DNA of 64,000 nt, taken from positions 93,855 through 157,854 of the forward strand of contig NMRB01001339.1 in the NCBI GenBank assembly GCA_002633025.1, in the 5' to 3' direction. This stretch comes from Notospermus geniculatus (taxonomy: Eukaryota; Nemertea; Pilidiophora; Heteronemertea; Lineidae). A model generated the notes under the pieces. The model made no database searches and was not told where the DNA came from. It worked only from the letters and a program-made list of their open reading frames with translations. The stretch's first letter is position 1. Each line of letters begins with the position of its first letter. Both the position numbers and the translations under genes were made by a program. Below, in pieces: positions 22,220-33,835 of this stretch.

Positions 22220-22439
22220 AGAATCCAACTTACCTCGACGCGAGTCCATGTCATAAAAATTTTTTTCTAAGTTCTAATAATACCGTCATACAGAGGGTAT
22301 CATAATGGTAAATGGAACAGTTTGTATTCTACCTAAGCTGTTCCATCTACCATTATGCTACCCCTACTATATTACGATATTTTTAGAACTTACAAAATTT
22401 TTATGACCTGGACTCGCGTCGAGGTAAGTTGGATTCTCC
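22220..22439. mobile_element. 220-bp foldback, GAGAATCCAACTTACC arms
   Basis: GAGAATCCAACTTACCTCGA, CGCGAGTCC is inverted at the right end with hardly any change (GGACTCGCGTCGAGGTAAGT, TGGATTCTC). Inner arms (AATGGTAAATGGAACAG against CTGTTCCATCTACCATT) extend the fold. Confidence 0.9.
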
Positions 22440-23072
22440 GGTATTTCTCTCCGTGCTCAAAGCACAAGTTTCATGAAAAATAAAGGTGATTTCAAGTGAC
22501 GAAGCAATTCTCTGCATTGTATAGAAGGCGCTGCGTAAGCAAAGTGGGAAAATTTGAAATTGGTGAACAAACAAATTCGATGCGAAGGGCTCGGGAATGA
22601 CGCGGGCGCGGACAAGAAACAGATACTATTTTTTGGCCTAAACATGACAGCATGGATATCGAGTTACAGTTTCCGTGGGCAACAAGGTGATATTTAAGTT
22701 CAAAGATATTGACATTCTTGTCCTGTCTTGTTTTCAAATGGTGCTTTTGTTTGCGTTACTGGCTCAATTACAGGTCCATTGCTTATGTATTCATCACAAG
22801 TCGAGAAGCGTTTTTGATGTAAGCGTGCTATTTTAGGTGTTGCCGATGATTCTTGGCCTTATAGCTGGAGAGATTTGGAGATTAGCTGCTGCAGGTTGCT
22901 GCTCTGCTATGTATTAACGATCTCGTGTTTTTGATTATATTGGCAAGACATGGGAGAATTTAAATTTTGGTATAGGCCTACAATAGTTTTACATCAAGAA
23001 AGGCAGTGATCATGAGGTGAAGCAATGAGTGGCTGGCTACTCGGCCAGACTTTTGACATGTGACTGTTCGTA

Positions 23073-23356
23073 TTAAAGGTGCTCTAGTTCGAATCGTAAA
23101 CATTACGGTTTGTTTATTTACATGGTTGATTATAATAGTTATTTTTCCTCAGATAGGTGGGAGCACCGTGTATACCAAAACATTAATGTTGATAAATATT
23201 CTTGTAACTGAAATATATTTATGATTTTACGCTCAAAAACAAACAAAAAGTTGTGAAAGGCGAGATTTAATTCAATTTTATCTGATTTGTTAGTACCAGA
23301 AGTTGACAATAGGTGGCACACCGTAATGTTTACAATTCGAACTAGAGCACCTTTAA
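23073..23356. mobile_element. TTAA foldback family T1, copy 1
   Basis: TTAA at both ends bounds AGGTGCTCTAGTTCGAAT and the inverted ATTCGAACTAGAGCACCT. Copies are at 25883-26196 and 47308-47605. It is piggyBac-like in target and non-coding. Confidence 0.88.
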
Positions 23357-23740
23357 GCTGGAGACACATACCAACGTCAACAATGCGAGGACCATGACAC
23401 ATACAAGCGTCAAATTGATGAAAACTCCTTTTGCCGCCATGCAAGCGGCATGGTTGAAGTGAGGGCTTTCCAAATTTTACGTCATAAAATGGGATCCCCT
23501 ACGTTTAATGCATTCGTTGATCGCAAAAATCGAGCAATGTTCAAAAACTGCGATCAACGGATACGGTAAAGGAAACAGATAATCGTTGCCGGAGGTATGT
23601 GACACTGACAATGGTTTACCATAATACGTGTCCCAACCGTTTGGACGGACGCGATGACCGGAAACGTTAAATGGATGCGGTAAACACGGGTATGTTGATC
23701 GCCTCCAAAAAAAGATTGGCGGATTACTCTTCGACGTGAA

Positions 23741-23842
23741 AGTGGGGGAGGCACTGATAAGCATGTCTCTCTGTTTTTGAGTGCCCCCCCCCTCCCCCAA
23801 AAAAAACAGCAGAGCGGGCATTGGCATACGGGAGGCATTTTC
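23741..23842 (+). repeat. Dispersed repeat shared with 62424-62515
   Basis: Shared words are GGGGGAGGCACTGATAA, CATGTCTCTCTG and CATACGG(G/A)AGGCA. Confidence 0.75.
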
Positions 23843-24396
23843 AGCCACTACACCTGAACTGCAGCAACTGATAATCTCTTTATCGTTGCCAGTTCGTCTA
23901 TTTGAATGATGCCTGTGTTCTGTAAAGAAATTCATCTGATCTGCATGTACACACAACTAGAAAAAAAATGTACGCAGTTTTACATCAACCTCTGTGACAC
24001 TACATGGAGTAATGCGTAAATATAAACCTGCTGACGGTACAAGGGGAACTCTGCAACCTTCGTCATCAATTCTTGTTAGGTAATCCCACCAGACCGTAGC
24101 TGCCATTTAGCAGGAACAGTACTCCCTTATTCTCTTGTTTCACAAGAGACGGGAACTGTTCGCATGGTTAACTGTGCGTGTCTAATTAAACGATGGTGCC
24201 GTGTAATTGAAAAAGGCAGAAAAATCACGTCCTCTGCGGGGTTCCTTTTCTAATTTATACTTGCAACGGGCCGATGTTCAGTCACAGAAGATGTCATATA
24301 TTACATCTGTTGATGGAAGACTTTGCTGGCGTTAGAGGCCGCCTGTTAGCTGTCCTAGAAATCACAAAATTTGACGTCACAGACCACCTGCAGACG

Positions 24397-24773
24397 CAAC
24401 CTCGTCCCCAGGGTATAGTTCGCTCAGACAACCTCGGACCACTCGCTCACTAACCCCTGGCATCAGCTTCGGTTGTTAGACCAGGAATCGTGGTCTGAGT
24501 ATAGGTGGCAGCACGAGTCACAATAATCAATTTGAAATACTTACTTGTGCATTTTTAAATTCTTTTTACAAAAAATCATCAAACCTGGATATAGATGACC
24601 TTCTGGTTTGATCTAAAATATTTTGAAAATTTCTTTGGGTATATTCTTGGGTATATTTTTTGACGGTTTCCCGTCAACCAATCACATACGTTAAATCGAA
24701 AGCTGATGCCAGGGGTTAGTGACGCGACCGCCATATTGTCAGAAAGCGAACTATACCCCTGGGGACGAGGTTG
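24397..24773. mobile_element. Family N9 element, copy 2, with 9-bp duplication
   Basis: CAACCTCGTCCCCAGGGTAT is inverted at the right end (TACCCCTGGGGACGAGGTTG). The flanks are identical 9-mers CTGCAGACG at 24388-24396 and 24774-24782. The interior matches copy 1 at 16555-16927. Confidence 0.92.
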
Positions 24774-24959
24774 CTGCAGACGTAAGCCATGGATGACGTT
24801 GTTGCGTGCACTTGTTTTCTGTAACGTCAAATTTCGTGACGGTGTATCCCGGTGTAAAAGAATCTAATATCCCCCGATATGTGATGTCCCCAACAATACA
24901 TTTACGGAATAAGCGGCACCATTGAATTGGACTAGAGACCAATACCCTTAATCCCGTGA

Positions 24960-25197
24960 CAAACAATGTAGGGGGCATCATGAGGTTGTGGGCATTAAAT
25001 TCTATCACACCGGGTTCGAATCCAGCCCGGGCCATATGGGATTTCATTCCCGGCTCTTCACCTCCGTCGCATGGGACAGTAAGCCGTGGTGCCTTGTACC
25101 CTGTTTCCTTGCAAGGGCAAGTAGTAATAAACCACATCCAAGTGACGAACATGAGTAGCTTGAGATGGCCTCTTTCGTACGTACCAGGGCCAATATA
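24960..25197 (+). mobile_element. SINE type 1, second copy
   Basis: It carries CCGGGTTCGAATCCAGCCCG, GGATTTCATTCCCGGCTCTT, AGTAAGCCGTGGTGCCTTGT and GAACATGAGTAGCTTGAGAT. The A-box region is diverged (GGTTGTGGGCATTAAATTC). It ends where an M2 element inserted at TA. Confidence 0.8.
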
Positions 25198-25352
25198 GGG
25201 AGGTTTCGAAATCAAACGATAAACGTAAACGTTGACGACAACATTATTTTTGTACGGAAAATGCAATATATATGTGTTTAATGTGTAGATGAAAATAACG
25301 TTGTCGTAAAGTTTATGTTTATCGTTTGATTTCGAAACCTCGAAACCTCACT
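25198..25352. mobile_element. Palindromic family M2, copy 1
   Basis: It starts GGGAGGTTTCGAAATCAAAC and ends GTTTGATTTCGAAACC plus CTCACTA. Arms hold GATAAACGTAAACG and the inverse. The right end is duplicated (CGAAACCTCGAAACCTCA). It sits at TA. Confidence 0.88.
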
Positions 25353-25356
25353 ACTA

Positions 25357-25470
25357 GGGAGGTTAAGAAATCAAACGATAAACGCAAACTTTAACGACAG
25401 CGGTACCGAAAATGCAATATAAAATCTGGTGAATGTGTAGTATGAAAAATAACGTTGTCGTAAAGTGTGA
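25357..25470. mobile_element. Family M2, truncated copy
   Basis: The left end GGGAGGTTAAGAAATCAAAC is present. The right arm stops at AACGTTGTCGTAAAGTGT. It lies 4 bp from the preceding copy. Confidence 0.8.
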
Positions 25471-25882
25471 TGCTATGGCTTCAGCCCTGACGGAAAAATC
25501 ATATTAAAACAGAAAATACAGCATAAAAATGTGTGGAAAATAGATAAAAATGACGGACGAGTATGAGCATTGGAATGGTTCCGACTTATATCTGCTGCTG
25601 CAGCTGTAAAAACATTATCTACCTGAATTCTTCGGTATGTGTATTCTTGCTGTTTTTAATTTAAGTTCTTAAAAAAAGTGAGAAGAACGCTTCACCAGCT
25701 ATCTCTTTTACAACATTTCGATACAAACAGGCATGCATTCCATAATTAAATTAGAAAAAAAACATGATTTTTTTATTCCTTTGCTTAATTAAAAGACGAC
25801 TTTTGTTTAAAAAAAACGACACTTTGTTTCGCGGAGCGGATCAAGCTAGATTTTTATCGCAGAACAAAATTATTTTCCTGTC

Positions 25883-26196
25883 TTAAAGGTGCTCTAGTTC
25901 GAATTGTAAACATTACGGTGTGCCACCTATTTTCAACTTCCGTCAACTTCGGTACTAACAAATCAGATGAAATCGAATTAAATCTTGCCTTTTACAACTT
26001 TCTCTTTGTTTTTGAGCGTAAAATCACAAGTATATTTCAGTTACAAGAAAATTTATCAAGATAGACATAAAAATAGATAACATTAATGTTTTGGTATACA
26101 CGGTGCTGCCACCTGTCCGAAGAAAAATAACTATTATAATCAACCATGTAAATAAACAACCCGTTATGTTTACAATTCGAACTAGAGCACCTTTAA
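25883..26196. mobile_element. TTAA foldback family T1, copy 2
   Basis: The arms are the same as in copy 1 (AGGTGCTCTAGTTCGAATTG), TTAA-bounded, with the interior inverted relative to copy 1. Confidence 0.88.
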
Positions 26197-26267
26197 AGCT
26201 GAACTATCAAAAATCTACAAGGCCTCGTGGAAAAGCAGCCTTAAGCAAGGCATCCACCATTGATTTT

Positions 26268-26475
26268 CAAGCTGATTTTGCCTTGCGACTTGCGTTGCAA
26301 CTGGGCACTCGATCGCCGTAGTGGACACGCCAGAAGACGTGATTTCCACCAATGGCGAAGATGTGGTCAATTTCAGTCGGCAATCGGTCGGCGACCGTTA
26401 TCAGTTTCCTTGCGATCGTATTCAGTCGCAGGTTGCAGGTTGCAAGTCAAGTCGCAAAGCAGAAAATCAGCAGTG
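26268..26475. mobile_element. Foldback with TTGCGACTTGCGTTGCAAC arms
   Basis: TTTTGCCTTGCGACTTGCGT is answered around 26430-26470 by GCAAGTCAAGTCGCAAAGCA. Arms are imperfect and no target duplication could be fixed. Confidence 0.55.
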
Positions 26476-26890
26476 GATTCCCAGCTTAACACAAAGCAAA
26501 TTGAAGGAACCAGCATAAGAAACTTTCAGCTGCATGTTTTTGTTTTTTCTTTTTTTGTTTCAGTTCTGCCCAATCTTCATTTGTTTTTTTTATTCATTTG
26601 TCATTTGCTGTCAGACAGCTGCCTCACGTGACAATCGAATTGTGTTTGCGTCATAATTACTTCTAATGAATTGAATCGGAGGGACAGAATTTGCTTCTGT
26701 TGTTTTTTTTTCATTTTTCATTATTCTTTTTTCTGTCTTTTCAAAGGACACATCGTTCTTTTGTTAACCACGCGTTTCTCCAAGGAAGAAGTCTCATTTC
26801 ATCGTAACGATGTATGTAATGTAATCGTTTCTTATTTGAAATATAAAATGCATATACATGTACAAGTGCAAAGGGCCGAAGCCGAGGCAT

Positions 26891-27313
26891 TAGGGGTGTG
26901 TTTCAAAAAGTGTTTCGTCCGACACCGGAATATTTTCACCATTCTTTTGTCTACTGGTGAAAGGCTGTTTCTTGAAACTCAACAATATTTATGTCAGATC
27001 TAGGTATCGTGGAGCTCTAAATTATGGCACTGCAAACTAATTGATCTATTAACCCCTTAAAGTCTGACAACAGAAAGTAGTTTTAGTGTCGGACGGAATG
27101 ATAGATTTTGCTGGTAAGCTCAATATTTTTTGATACCCTCCTTCAAATGAGTGTACACAGTACGCCCAAGATGGAGAAACTAATAGTTAAAGGTCTATAT
27201 TATCAAATACTACATTTGATTTTTGGAAAATCAATGGCACAAATCTTTGTGATCATTTCAAAGATAAATTTTGCCCCATTTTCTTGGGTGACCAATTTTG
27301 AAACACACCCCTA
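26891..27313. mobile_element. 423-bp element, TAGGGGTGTGTTTCAAAA ends
   Basis: TAGGGGTGTGTTTCAAAA is exactly inverted at the right end (TTTTGAAACACACCCCTA). The interior is not palindromic and has no ORF with recognisable domains. The family is unassigned. Confidence 0.85.
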
Positions 27314-27314
27314 G

Positions 27315-27920
27315 TGGTGAGCTGTGTGTAAGACCATGGACACTTGTAATCTCATGTTTAGGGGCATAAAGTAGTTCATACGGACCTGCCAGAAAAGCAC
27401 CACATTATCCACACTTTCATTTAGCTCACCTGTGAGCTACATGTTTTTACAAGGTAGTACATTGTAAGTGTATTGGAACACAATGTGGCATAAATGGGCG
27501 AATAAAACTTTTTGTGGGACCTATCTAAGGGAAAATGAGTCGAAATAACAGAGGTGGTCTAATAATTTTTTTCCTGATCTGCATTTCACAAGCCGTCAGT
27601 TTTGGATCCACTCGAAGCAAATACCAAAAATGTACCACTGCGCATCCGATACCCCTCGTTATCATCTCCAACAAAAAAGGTAACCCGTAAATTGGCCAAC
27701 AGAATCGGACAAAGCCACAGTGTACACCGGGGTATAACCACCTCATTTCTTGCTACCGTTTGATTTGCCCTTGGCAATTTGGGCATTATTGGTCTAGCCC
27801 GAGGGAATGATGACGTCATTAAAGGAAGGAGTACTTTTTAAAAGTAGTTCCTATTGATTGGTTCAAGCGCATACGTTTCTTGTCGCACAGACAATTTCAC
27901 CATCTTTGCTTCTGTAACAT
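27315..27920. other. No recognisable feature
   Basis: A minus-strand ORF at 27525-27746 is tryptophan- and arginine-rich, but has no splice or domain support. Confidence 0.4.
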
Positions 27921-27923
27921 TAG

Positions 27924-28515
27924 TGAGGTTTCGTAAATCTGACGAAACACGAAGTACGAAATACGAAATTGGACTTCATTTCCATGACGTAATGTATTTC
28001 AGGAGATGGTTGGTACCATAAATATCGCCTGCTGCAAGAGCGTCTTTTAGCATACTGTATGACGTTAGACCGATAGAGTTATGGTGTATATTAAATTTTG
28101 AAATTTATCTTTCGTTTCCACTTTGTAGATACGAAGTGGAAATGGGCTGTTCGTTTTCGCCAATTGAGGAATCTGAGTTGTGATCCTTGAGAAAATGGAG
28201 AAAGCCATGAAGCTGCAAATTGCAGCGATTATTCTGTACAACACAACAAATAATCCCTGTAATTTGCAAGTGCATAGCTTTTTCCGTTTTCCCAAAGATC
28301 ACAACTCAGATTCCTCCAGTGACGAAAATGAACAACCCCTTTAAAAATTCAAGATGCACCACAACTCTCTCGGTCTTACATGATATGCTAAAAGACGCAC
28401 TGGCGGTAGGGTCATTTGTGGTACCAACCATCTCAAGAAATACATTACGTCATGGAAATGAAGTCCAATTTCGTATTTCGTACTTCGTGTTTCGTCAGAT
28501 TTGCGAAACCTCACT
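27924..28515. mobile_element. Family M1 copy split by another foldback
   Basis: The left part spans 27924-28142 and the right part 28341-28515 (ending GATTTGCGAAACCTCACT). Between them sits a foldback of about 198 bp. Confidence 0.88.
28143..28340. mobile_element. Foldback inserted inside M1
   Basis: Arms GGGCTGTTCGTTTTCGCCA and the inverted TGACGAAAATGAACAACCCC are followed inward by GAATCTGAGTTGTGATC and its complement. The host M1 resumes at AAAAATTCAAGATGCACC. Confidence 0.85.
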
Positions 28516-28823
28516 TAATTGTACTTGCGCACACAGCGAACTGATAAGTCGCATGTTTGTTTATATCAAGCCACAAAACGAACCTTGAAATTGACAGCGG
28601 TAAGACAGCAGCTGAAATAATTTTGTTATCAGGCAATCACTGCACCCAATGTTTCACTTCATTGAATAAAACAATTGGCATCTGACATTGATTTTTTAAA
28701 TCTTCCTCTGGGCGATTGTCATACCGTCTACAGCAATGAAAATACGCTGACAAAGTTTCTTCAGTTAGAAAATAGTGACCGTGTGTTCGCGGTTACTCAC
28801 CGACCGAGCCGGAGGACATTACT

Positions 28824-29580
28824 GAGGTTTCGCAAATCTGATGAAAAACCAAGTACGAAATACGAAATTCAACTTCATTTCCAGGACCTAATGTATTTCT
28901 GGAGATGGTCGGTACCACAAATGTCCCTGATGCCAGTGCGTCATAATAGTGAGGTTTCGCAAATCTGACGACACACGAAGTACGAAATACGAAATTGGAC
29001 TTCATTTCCATGACGTAATGTATTTCAGGGGATGGTTGGTACCATAAATATCGCCTGTTGCAAGAGCGTCTTTTAGCGTATGACGTTAGACCGATAGAGT
29101 TACAGTGTATTTTAAACTTTGAATTTTATCTTTCGTTTCCACTTTGTAGATACGAAGTAGAAATTTAAAGATTCAAGATGCACCATAATTCTTTCGGTCG
29201 TACATGACATGCTAAAAGACGCACTGGCAGCAGGGACATTTGTGGTACCAACCATCTCCAGAAATACAATGGGTCCTGGAGATGAAGTTGAATTTCGTAT
29301 TTCGTACTTCGTTCTTCGTCAGATTTGCGAAACCTCCCTAATAGCATGTCATGTAAGACCGAAAGAGTTATGGTGCATCTTGAATTTGTAGAAAGATAAA
29401 TTTCAAAATTTAATATACACTGTTACTCTATCGGTCTAACGTAATACGCTAAAAGACGTCATTGCAGCAGGCGATATTTGTGGTACTCAACCATCTCCTG
29501 AAATACATTACGTCATGGAAAGGAAGTCCAATTTCGTATTTCGTACTTCGTTTTTGTCAGATTTGCGAAACCTCCCTATT
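28824..29580. mobile_element. Cluster of three M1 pieces in tandem
   Basis: A left half (28824-28945), a full copy (28951-29336) and a right half (29341-29580) lie end to end with TA-containing junctions. Partial copies either side of a full copy suggest M1 insertion into M1. Confidence 0.85.
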
Positions 29581-29584
29581 GTTT

Positions 29585-30460
29585 GTGTAACCAAGATTGT
29601 CGTGTGTATGGAGGAAACCAATCGACCGATGAACTGTCGCCGTGAATTGGCCACAACCCGAGGTGCGCTCCACTGTCATTAAACTCCACCCGCAGTTTCA
29701 AACCGCTACCCACTACGTTACCCGCGCTCAGAAACTGTTATTGTTGACGCCAGCCTTAAAGTATGACCAAGAGACGGCATTAGGTGTCCGATTCGGGGAA
29801 TCCCCGTTGGGAATGTGCCAAAATGTGCGGTGCGACTTGCTGGCAAAACGGACCAAATTTGTGGTTCTCGGCCAGCTTACATGAAGTAATTGTATCATAT
29901 AGCCTTCAAAATGTCCCAAACGTGGATGCACACGTGACAACATTGATCAAATTTGCAAACGGCGTTAATTTTGTTGATTTTCCAGTTGGAAAAATTATGA
30001 ATACACAGTGTACATTTATTTGTACACGTATTCATAGCCAATCAGAAAGTGTGTTACGGCGGCGTCGGGTAAATCCGTGAAGATGGCTTGTGATTGGATC
30101 CCTCGTCAAACAGCGCCGTCTATTGATTATCCGTCAGTTTTGGCGCCAATCATGCCAGTGTTTAGTGGGTCTATAGGCCCCTACCTATGGCCAACTAAAC
30201 ACTGGGGACAGTGTACCCTGTCATTTGACGTCTAACTGGTGTAGCCTTCGTGCAACGTCACTATTTTGTCAATCAAAATGACCAGACTGAATGTCCGCTC
30301 GGCTACATCCCCGTCAGAGGCGATCCTAACTTTATATTCATGAGTTAATTTTCCTCGAGCAATTCGGCATAAAGAGAGACGGATGACAACGAACCAGGCA
30401 CGAGGTCAACAACGTTAAACTTATTAACGATTGATTGGGTCATCTTGGATCCATCTGAGG
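29585..30460. other. No recognisable feature
   Basis: The sequence is comparatively unique. ORFs at 29642-29884 and 29784-30080 (+) lack domain or splice support. Confidence 0.4.
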
Positions 30461-30474
30461 TATGGGGCATCCAC

Positions 30475-30778
30475 GTTTATGTACACTTCTCTCGCAGTGT
30501 TTTGTTTCGCTCCGTACCTACACTTCACAAACCACTGCTTCGATGGCCGGTATTCTGCTGATTTACCGCCAGATGGCACCATTACTGTTCCCGTTGCCGC
30601 GCTGGAGTAAGTGTTTTAGGATTTTGCTCAGTTGCAGCCTGATGGCGGGCGCTGATTGGTTGGACAGTAGTGGTGCCATCTGGCGGTAAATCGGCAGAAT
30701 ACCGGCCATTCGAAGCAGTGGTTTGTGAAGCGTAGGTACGGAGTGAAACAGAACACTGCGAGAGGAGTGTACGTTTAT
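30475..30778. mobile_element. Foldback family K, simple copy
   Basis: Arms of about 120 bp (TCTCGCAGTGTTTTGTTTCG, ACTGCTTCGATGGCCGGTAT, GATTTACCGCCAGATGGC) are inverted in the right half with a short unpaired centre. Parts of the same arms recur at 59760-60328. Confidence 0.88.
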
Positions 30779-30887
30779 GGTAACCCGCTTCTGTCCTTTT
30801 TCCCCTCAATGGGTACAAGCCCTCGCCACTAGGCCCAGGCACAGTCAGAGCTTTGGTATCGCTTTGTGGATGGCCATGTACATGTAC

Positions 30888-31032
30888 ACTTACACCGAAC
30901 GCGAATTTGCGTGCGATAGGTCAGCGCGCGATTTATGCTTTGGAAGCCTTTGTTTGCGTACAGTGCGGCGGAAAATAACAAAGCCTTTGCCACGCGAACA
31001 TACGCATCGCGTTCGGTGTATCCCTAGCCTTA
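30888..31032. mobile_element. Foldback with CGAACGCG arms, train member 1
   Basis: ACACCGAACGCGAATTTGCG is inverted at 31000-31025 (CGCGTTCGGTGT). The loop contains TTTGGAAGCCTTTGTTTGCG and GGCGGAAAATAACAAAG. Confidence 0.8.
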
Positions 31033-31087
31033 CTGATTGGTTGAATGCTTTCTCGACGCGTTGCTTACGCGCCAGTCTGTAACCAGC

Positions 31088-31232
31088 TAAGGCTAGGGAT
31101 ACACTGAACGCGATTTACCCATCGCGCGCGATTTTCGCACGAATCTCTTTTGTTTCGAAGGCATTGCGGCATGAAATAACAAAGAAACAACGCGCGCGAT
31201 GGGTAAATCGCGTTCAGTGTATCCCTAGCCTA
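31088..31232. mobile_element. Foldback with GCTAGGGATACACTG arms, train member 2
   Basis: AAGGCTAGGGATACACTGAA is inverted at 31211-31232. Arms continue CGCGATTTACCCATCGCGCG. The loop has TTTGTTTCGAAGGCATTGCG and GAAATAACAAAG. Confidence 0.88.
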
Positions 31233-31365
31233 AGGGTGGGTATACACTACACGCGATTCGCACAACGCATGCGATGGTTCTTTGTTATTTCATGCCGCAA
31301 TGCCTCCCAAACAAAAGCAATTCGCGTGCGATTCCGAATCGCTTCTAGTGTGCACCCACCCTTAA
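31232..31365. mobile_element. Foldback with AAGGGTGGGTATACAC arms, train member 3
   Basis: AAGGGTGGGTATACACTA and the inverted TAGTGTGCACCCACCCTTAA bound arms with ACGCGATTCGCAC. The loop has TTTGTTATTTCATGCCGCAA and TGCCTCCCAAACAAAAG, the same core as its neighbours in the other orientation. Confidence 0.88.
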
Positions 31366-31568
31366 GGGCTCGCTTCCACCAGCATATGGTGTCGGTGTCG
31401 GCGGTAACTTCGGCGTCGGCGTTCGAATCACTTCTATGTTAAATCCATTGACTGTTTCAACGTCACTGCACTTTCGCGTCAGCGTCGAATTGCGGTGGAA
31501 ACAGACAATGGACTTAACATAGAAGTGATTCGAACGCCGACGCCGACGCTGGTGGAAAAGGGCCCTAA
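31363..31568. mobile_element. Foldback with GGGCTCGCTTCCACCAGC arms, train member 4
   Basis: TAAGGGCTCGCTTCCACCAG is answered by CTGGTGGAAAAGGGCCCTA, with GGCGTCGGCGTTCGAATCAC and its complement inside. It shares the TTAA of the previous member. Confidence 0.85.
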
Positions 31569-31692
31569 GGGCTCGTTTCAACCAGCATATGGCAACAACT
31601 CTACCGCGGACGTGAGGAGAGCGAAGGTCCACCAGTATAAAACCAAAGGAAAAAAGCTAGGGATTAAATAAATTGCATATCGTCTTTGAGTC

Positions 31693-31788
31693 TTTTCTGG
31701 TCTCTCCAACTGAAAGGTGCCTGAGGAAGACCCCGGTTGGGGTCGAAAATTCGCAAGTTTCTGGAAGTTGACTTCTTGATATTTATTT
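31693..31788 (+). repeat. Hairpin-motif repeat, single copy
   Basis: It matches the right arm at 13319-13405: GGTCTCTCCAACTGAAAGGT, CTGAGGAAGACCCC, loop GGTT, GGGGTCGAAA, GTTGACTTCTTGATATTTAT. Confidence 0.85.
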
Positions 31789-31799
31789 ATGTCTTTTGT

Positions 31800-32460
31800 G
31801 GACGAAGGCAGGAGTGTCTCTAGTCAAGTCAACAATTTTTAAACATGTCCTCATTACCACGTTTTTCCTCGTTAGGTGATGTATTATTGTTCTCACCGCT
31901 ATGGTATCATGGCAAGGTGCCTAATGATGTGAATGGCCGCGGTGTTCCAGTTATTTCCTGGTGTTTCTACCGTATTCCGCATTGTCATTAGCCGTAATTG
32001 CTAGGATAGACGGTCCTTAATAATGCACCGTGTCTACTCAAAGGCAGGAAACGAGCGACACAATGACAAGGAAAACCCTCCGCGTAACATATTATTTCAA
32101 ATGAACAACAAGTGGATTTAAAGTATCCAAATTTGAAGAAAGTGAAACCTGGTGTAAATGTTTTACAAAGACTAATTGCTCCAGTCGGAATCATAAACTA
32201 TTTTCATTTTGTTTATGCACTTTGCGCCATGGATAATTTCCTTGAAGTAAGGAAAAGTCATCTCTCGGTATCAGCAATTATCTACCTTAAATGAGGCCCG
32301 ATACACAATTTGTTTAATTCGAAGCGCTCCATGTACTAATGGGGATCATAGCTATGATAGAGGACAGCATATCGTAACCTGGTTCTATACAATGGGCACC
32401 TTTTGTGTGAGAAATTGATCAGGGCCGACCCGGCAGCACAGAAAGCCCGATAGTGCTAGA
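31800..32460. other. No recognisable feature
   Basis: No family member or supported exon was found. Confidence 0.4.
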
Positions 32461-32464
32461 CTAT

Positions 32465-33142
32465 AGCTACGGTTACACCTGTTGAAAATACCCGTGTTTT
32501 TCCAGACCCGTGTCAAACCCGTGTGTACGAAAAGCCCGGCGAGAAGTCACACTATGACTACATGTACACTGTAGTTAAGTAGCCCGGCGACAGGTGCACT
32601 GCATGCGCTGACTCTTCGGTCATTTCTGTATTGGCACACATCGTTGGAGGCGCAAAAACGACGTCACTTAATGGCTGCGCCATCTGTAGCGGTGCTAAGA
32701 ACTAACGAAAATAGGGGCATTTCGAAAATCCCTTGTTTTTCAGACACGGGTTTCTTGAAGCCAGGTGTAACGTTTTTCAGTGTGGACGTTTTTCTGTGTG
32801 ATTCCCATTGTTCGGAACACACTGGGAAACGGACTCGCTGTTTCTCTGTGTGTCGCCCATTGTCAAGTCGCCGCTTATTCCGTCAATCTATTGTAATGTC
32901 ACACTGGCACACGGGCCACACTGAAAAACGTTACACCGGGTTTTTTCTGTCCGCACCTGTTAAAAACGCGGTGTAATAATCCTCTCCGAGCTCGAACGGT
33001 TTTTGGAGGGCTTAATTGAGGTCCCCATCACAAAATTTGAGTAGTGTTGACGAGCACCGGGCCTCAGGAGGGATTTTTCAGAGCCGGGCTAGACCCGGGT
33101 GTCAAAAAACCCGGGGATTTCTATGTAGTGTAACCACGGCTA
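32465..33142. mobile_element. Element A, copy 2, containing element B
   Basis: It runs from GGTTACACCTGTTGAAAATA to GTAGTGTAACCACGGCTAT. It is enlarged by element B at 32764-32937 and by about 150 bp of further sequence before the right end. Confidence 0.8.
32764..32937. mobile_element. Element B, copy 1, inside A
   Basis: GGTGTAACGTTTTTCAGTGT is inverted at 32916-32937 (ACACTGAAAAACGTTACACC). The body includes GATTCCCATTGTTCGGAACA and TCAAGTCGCCGCTTATTCCG. Copy 2 is split at 50581-51111. Confidence 0.88.
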
Positions 33143-33149
33143 TAAACCC

Positions 33150-33770
33150 CATAATGTCTGTGCGCTGGCATGTCTGCTCCGTTCAACCGAGTTCTTACCT
33201 CACACGTATGATGTCACATACATGTAGATTACCGTAGTGGGCTCATCTCAAACCAGGATCATCGAAAAATCTCTTGCCTCTTACACTAAACTCCTGTAAG
33301 TTTTGGGAAATATCCAGGTACAGTTTTAACCCGCCTAAGTGTCTGGGGAATTGTCTTGGTTCGCAATATGACTAATCAACCAATTAAGAAACCATCGCCA
33401 TTCCGCTAATTGAATTCAAACTAACGAAAGAATCGCAGACGACGTCTCCTGAGACGCCGACAAAAAGATAATTTGCCGGCTTACAGTGTCGAGGGATTAT
33501 ATGCTGGGTATGTAAAGTTCAATATACAATCAATTATTGCCCTTGTAAGTGAATTAAATTTGTAAACATTTTTTTATTGTACTTCTGGGGATTTAAGACG
33601 TTTATTAGTGTATACAAAGTGTCTGTGTGTTTTTTGGTAACCCGGATGTAATGATCGGGTCGACTCGAGTTCGTCTTAGCAATGGAAACCGAGAAAAAAT
33701 CAAAAAAATACAGCTTACGAAAAAAAATGCATGTCCCTTATAGGGTACCGTATCATTTTAAGATTATTGG
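33150..33770. other. No recognisable feature
   Basis: I see no family member or supported exon. Confidence 0.4.
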
Positions 33771-33835
33771 GAAGATAAATTGCCGAAGTTCACATCTTCC
33801 ATGCAGAAAATGCTTCTTGGAGGTGTGAAATTCAG

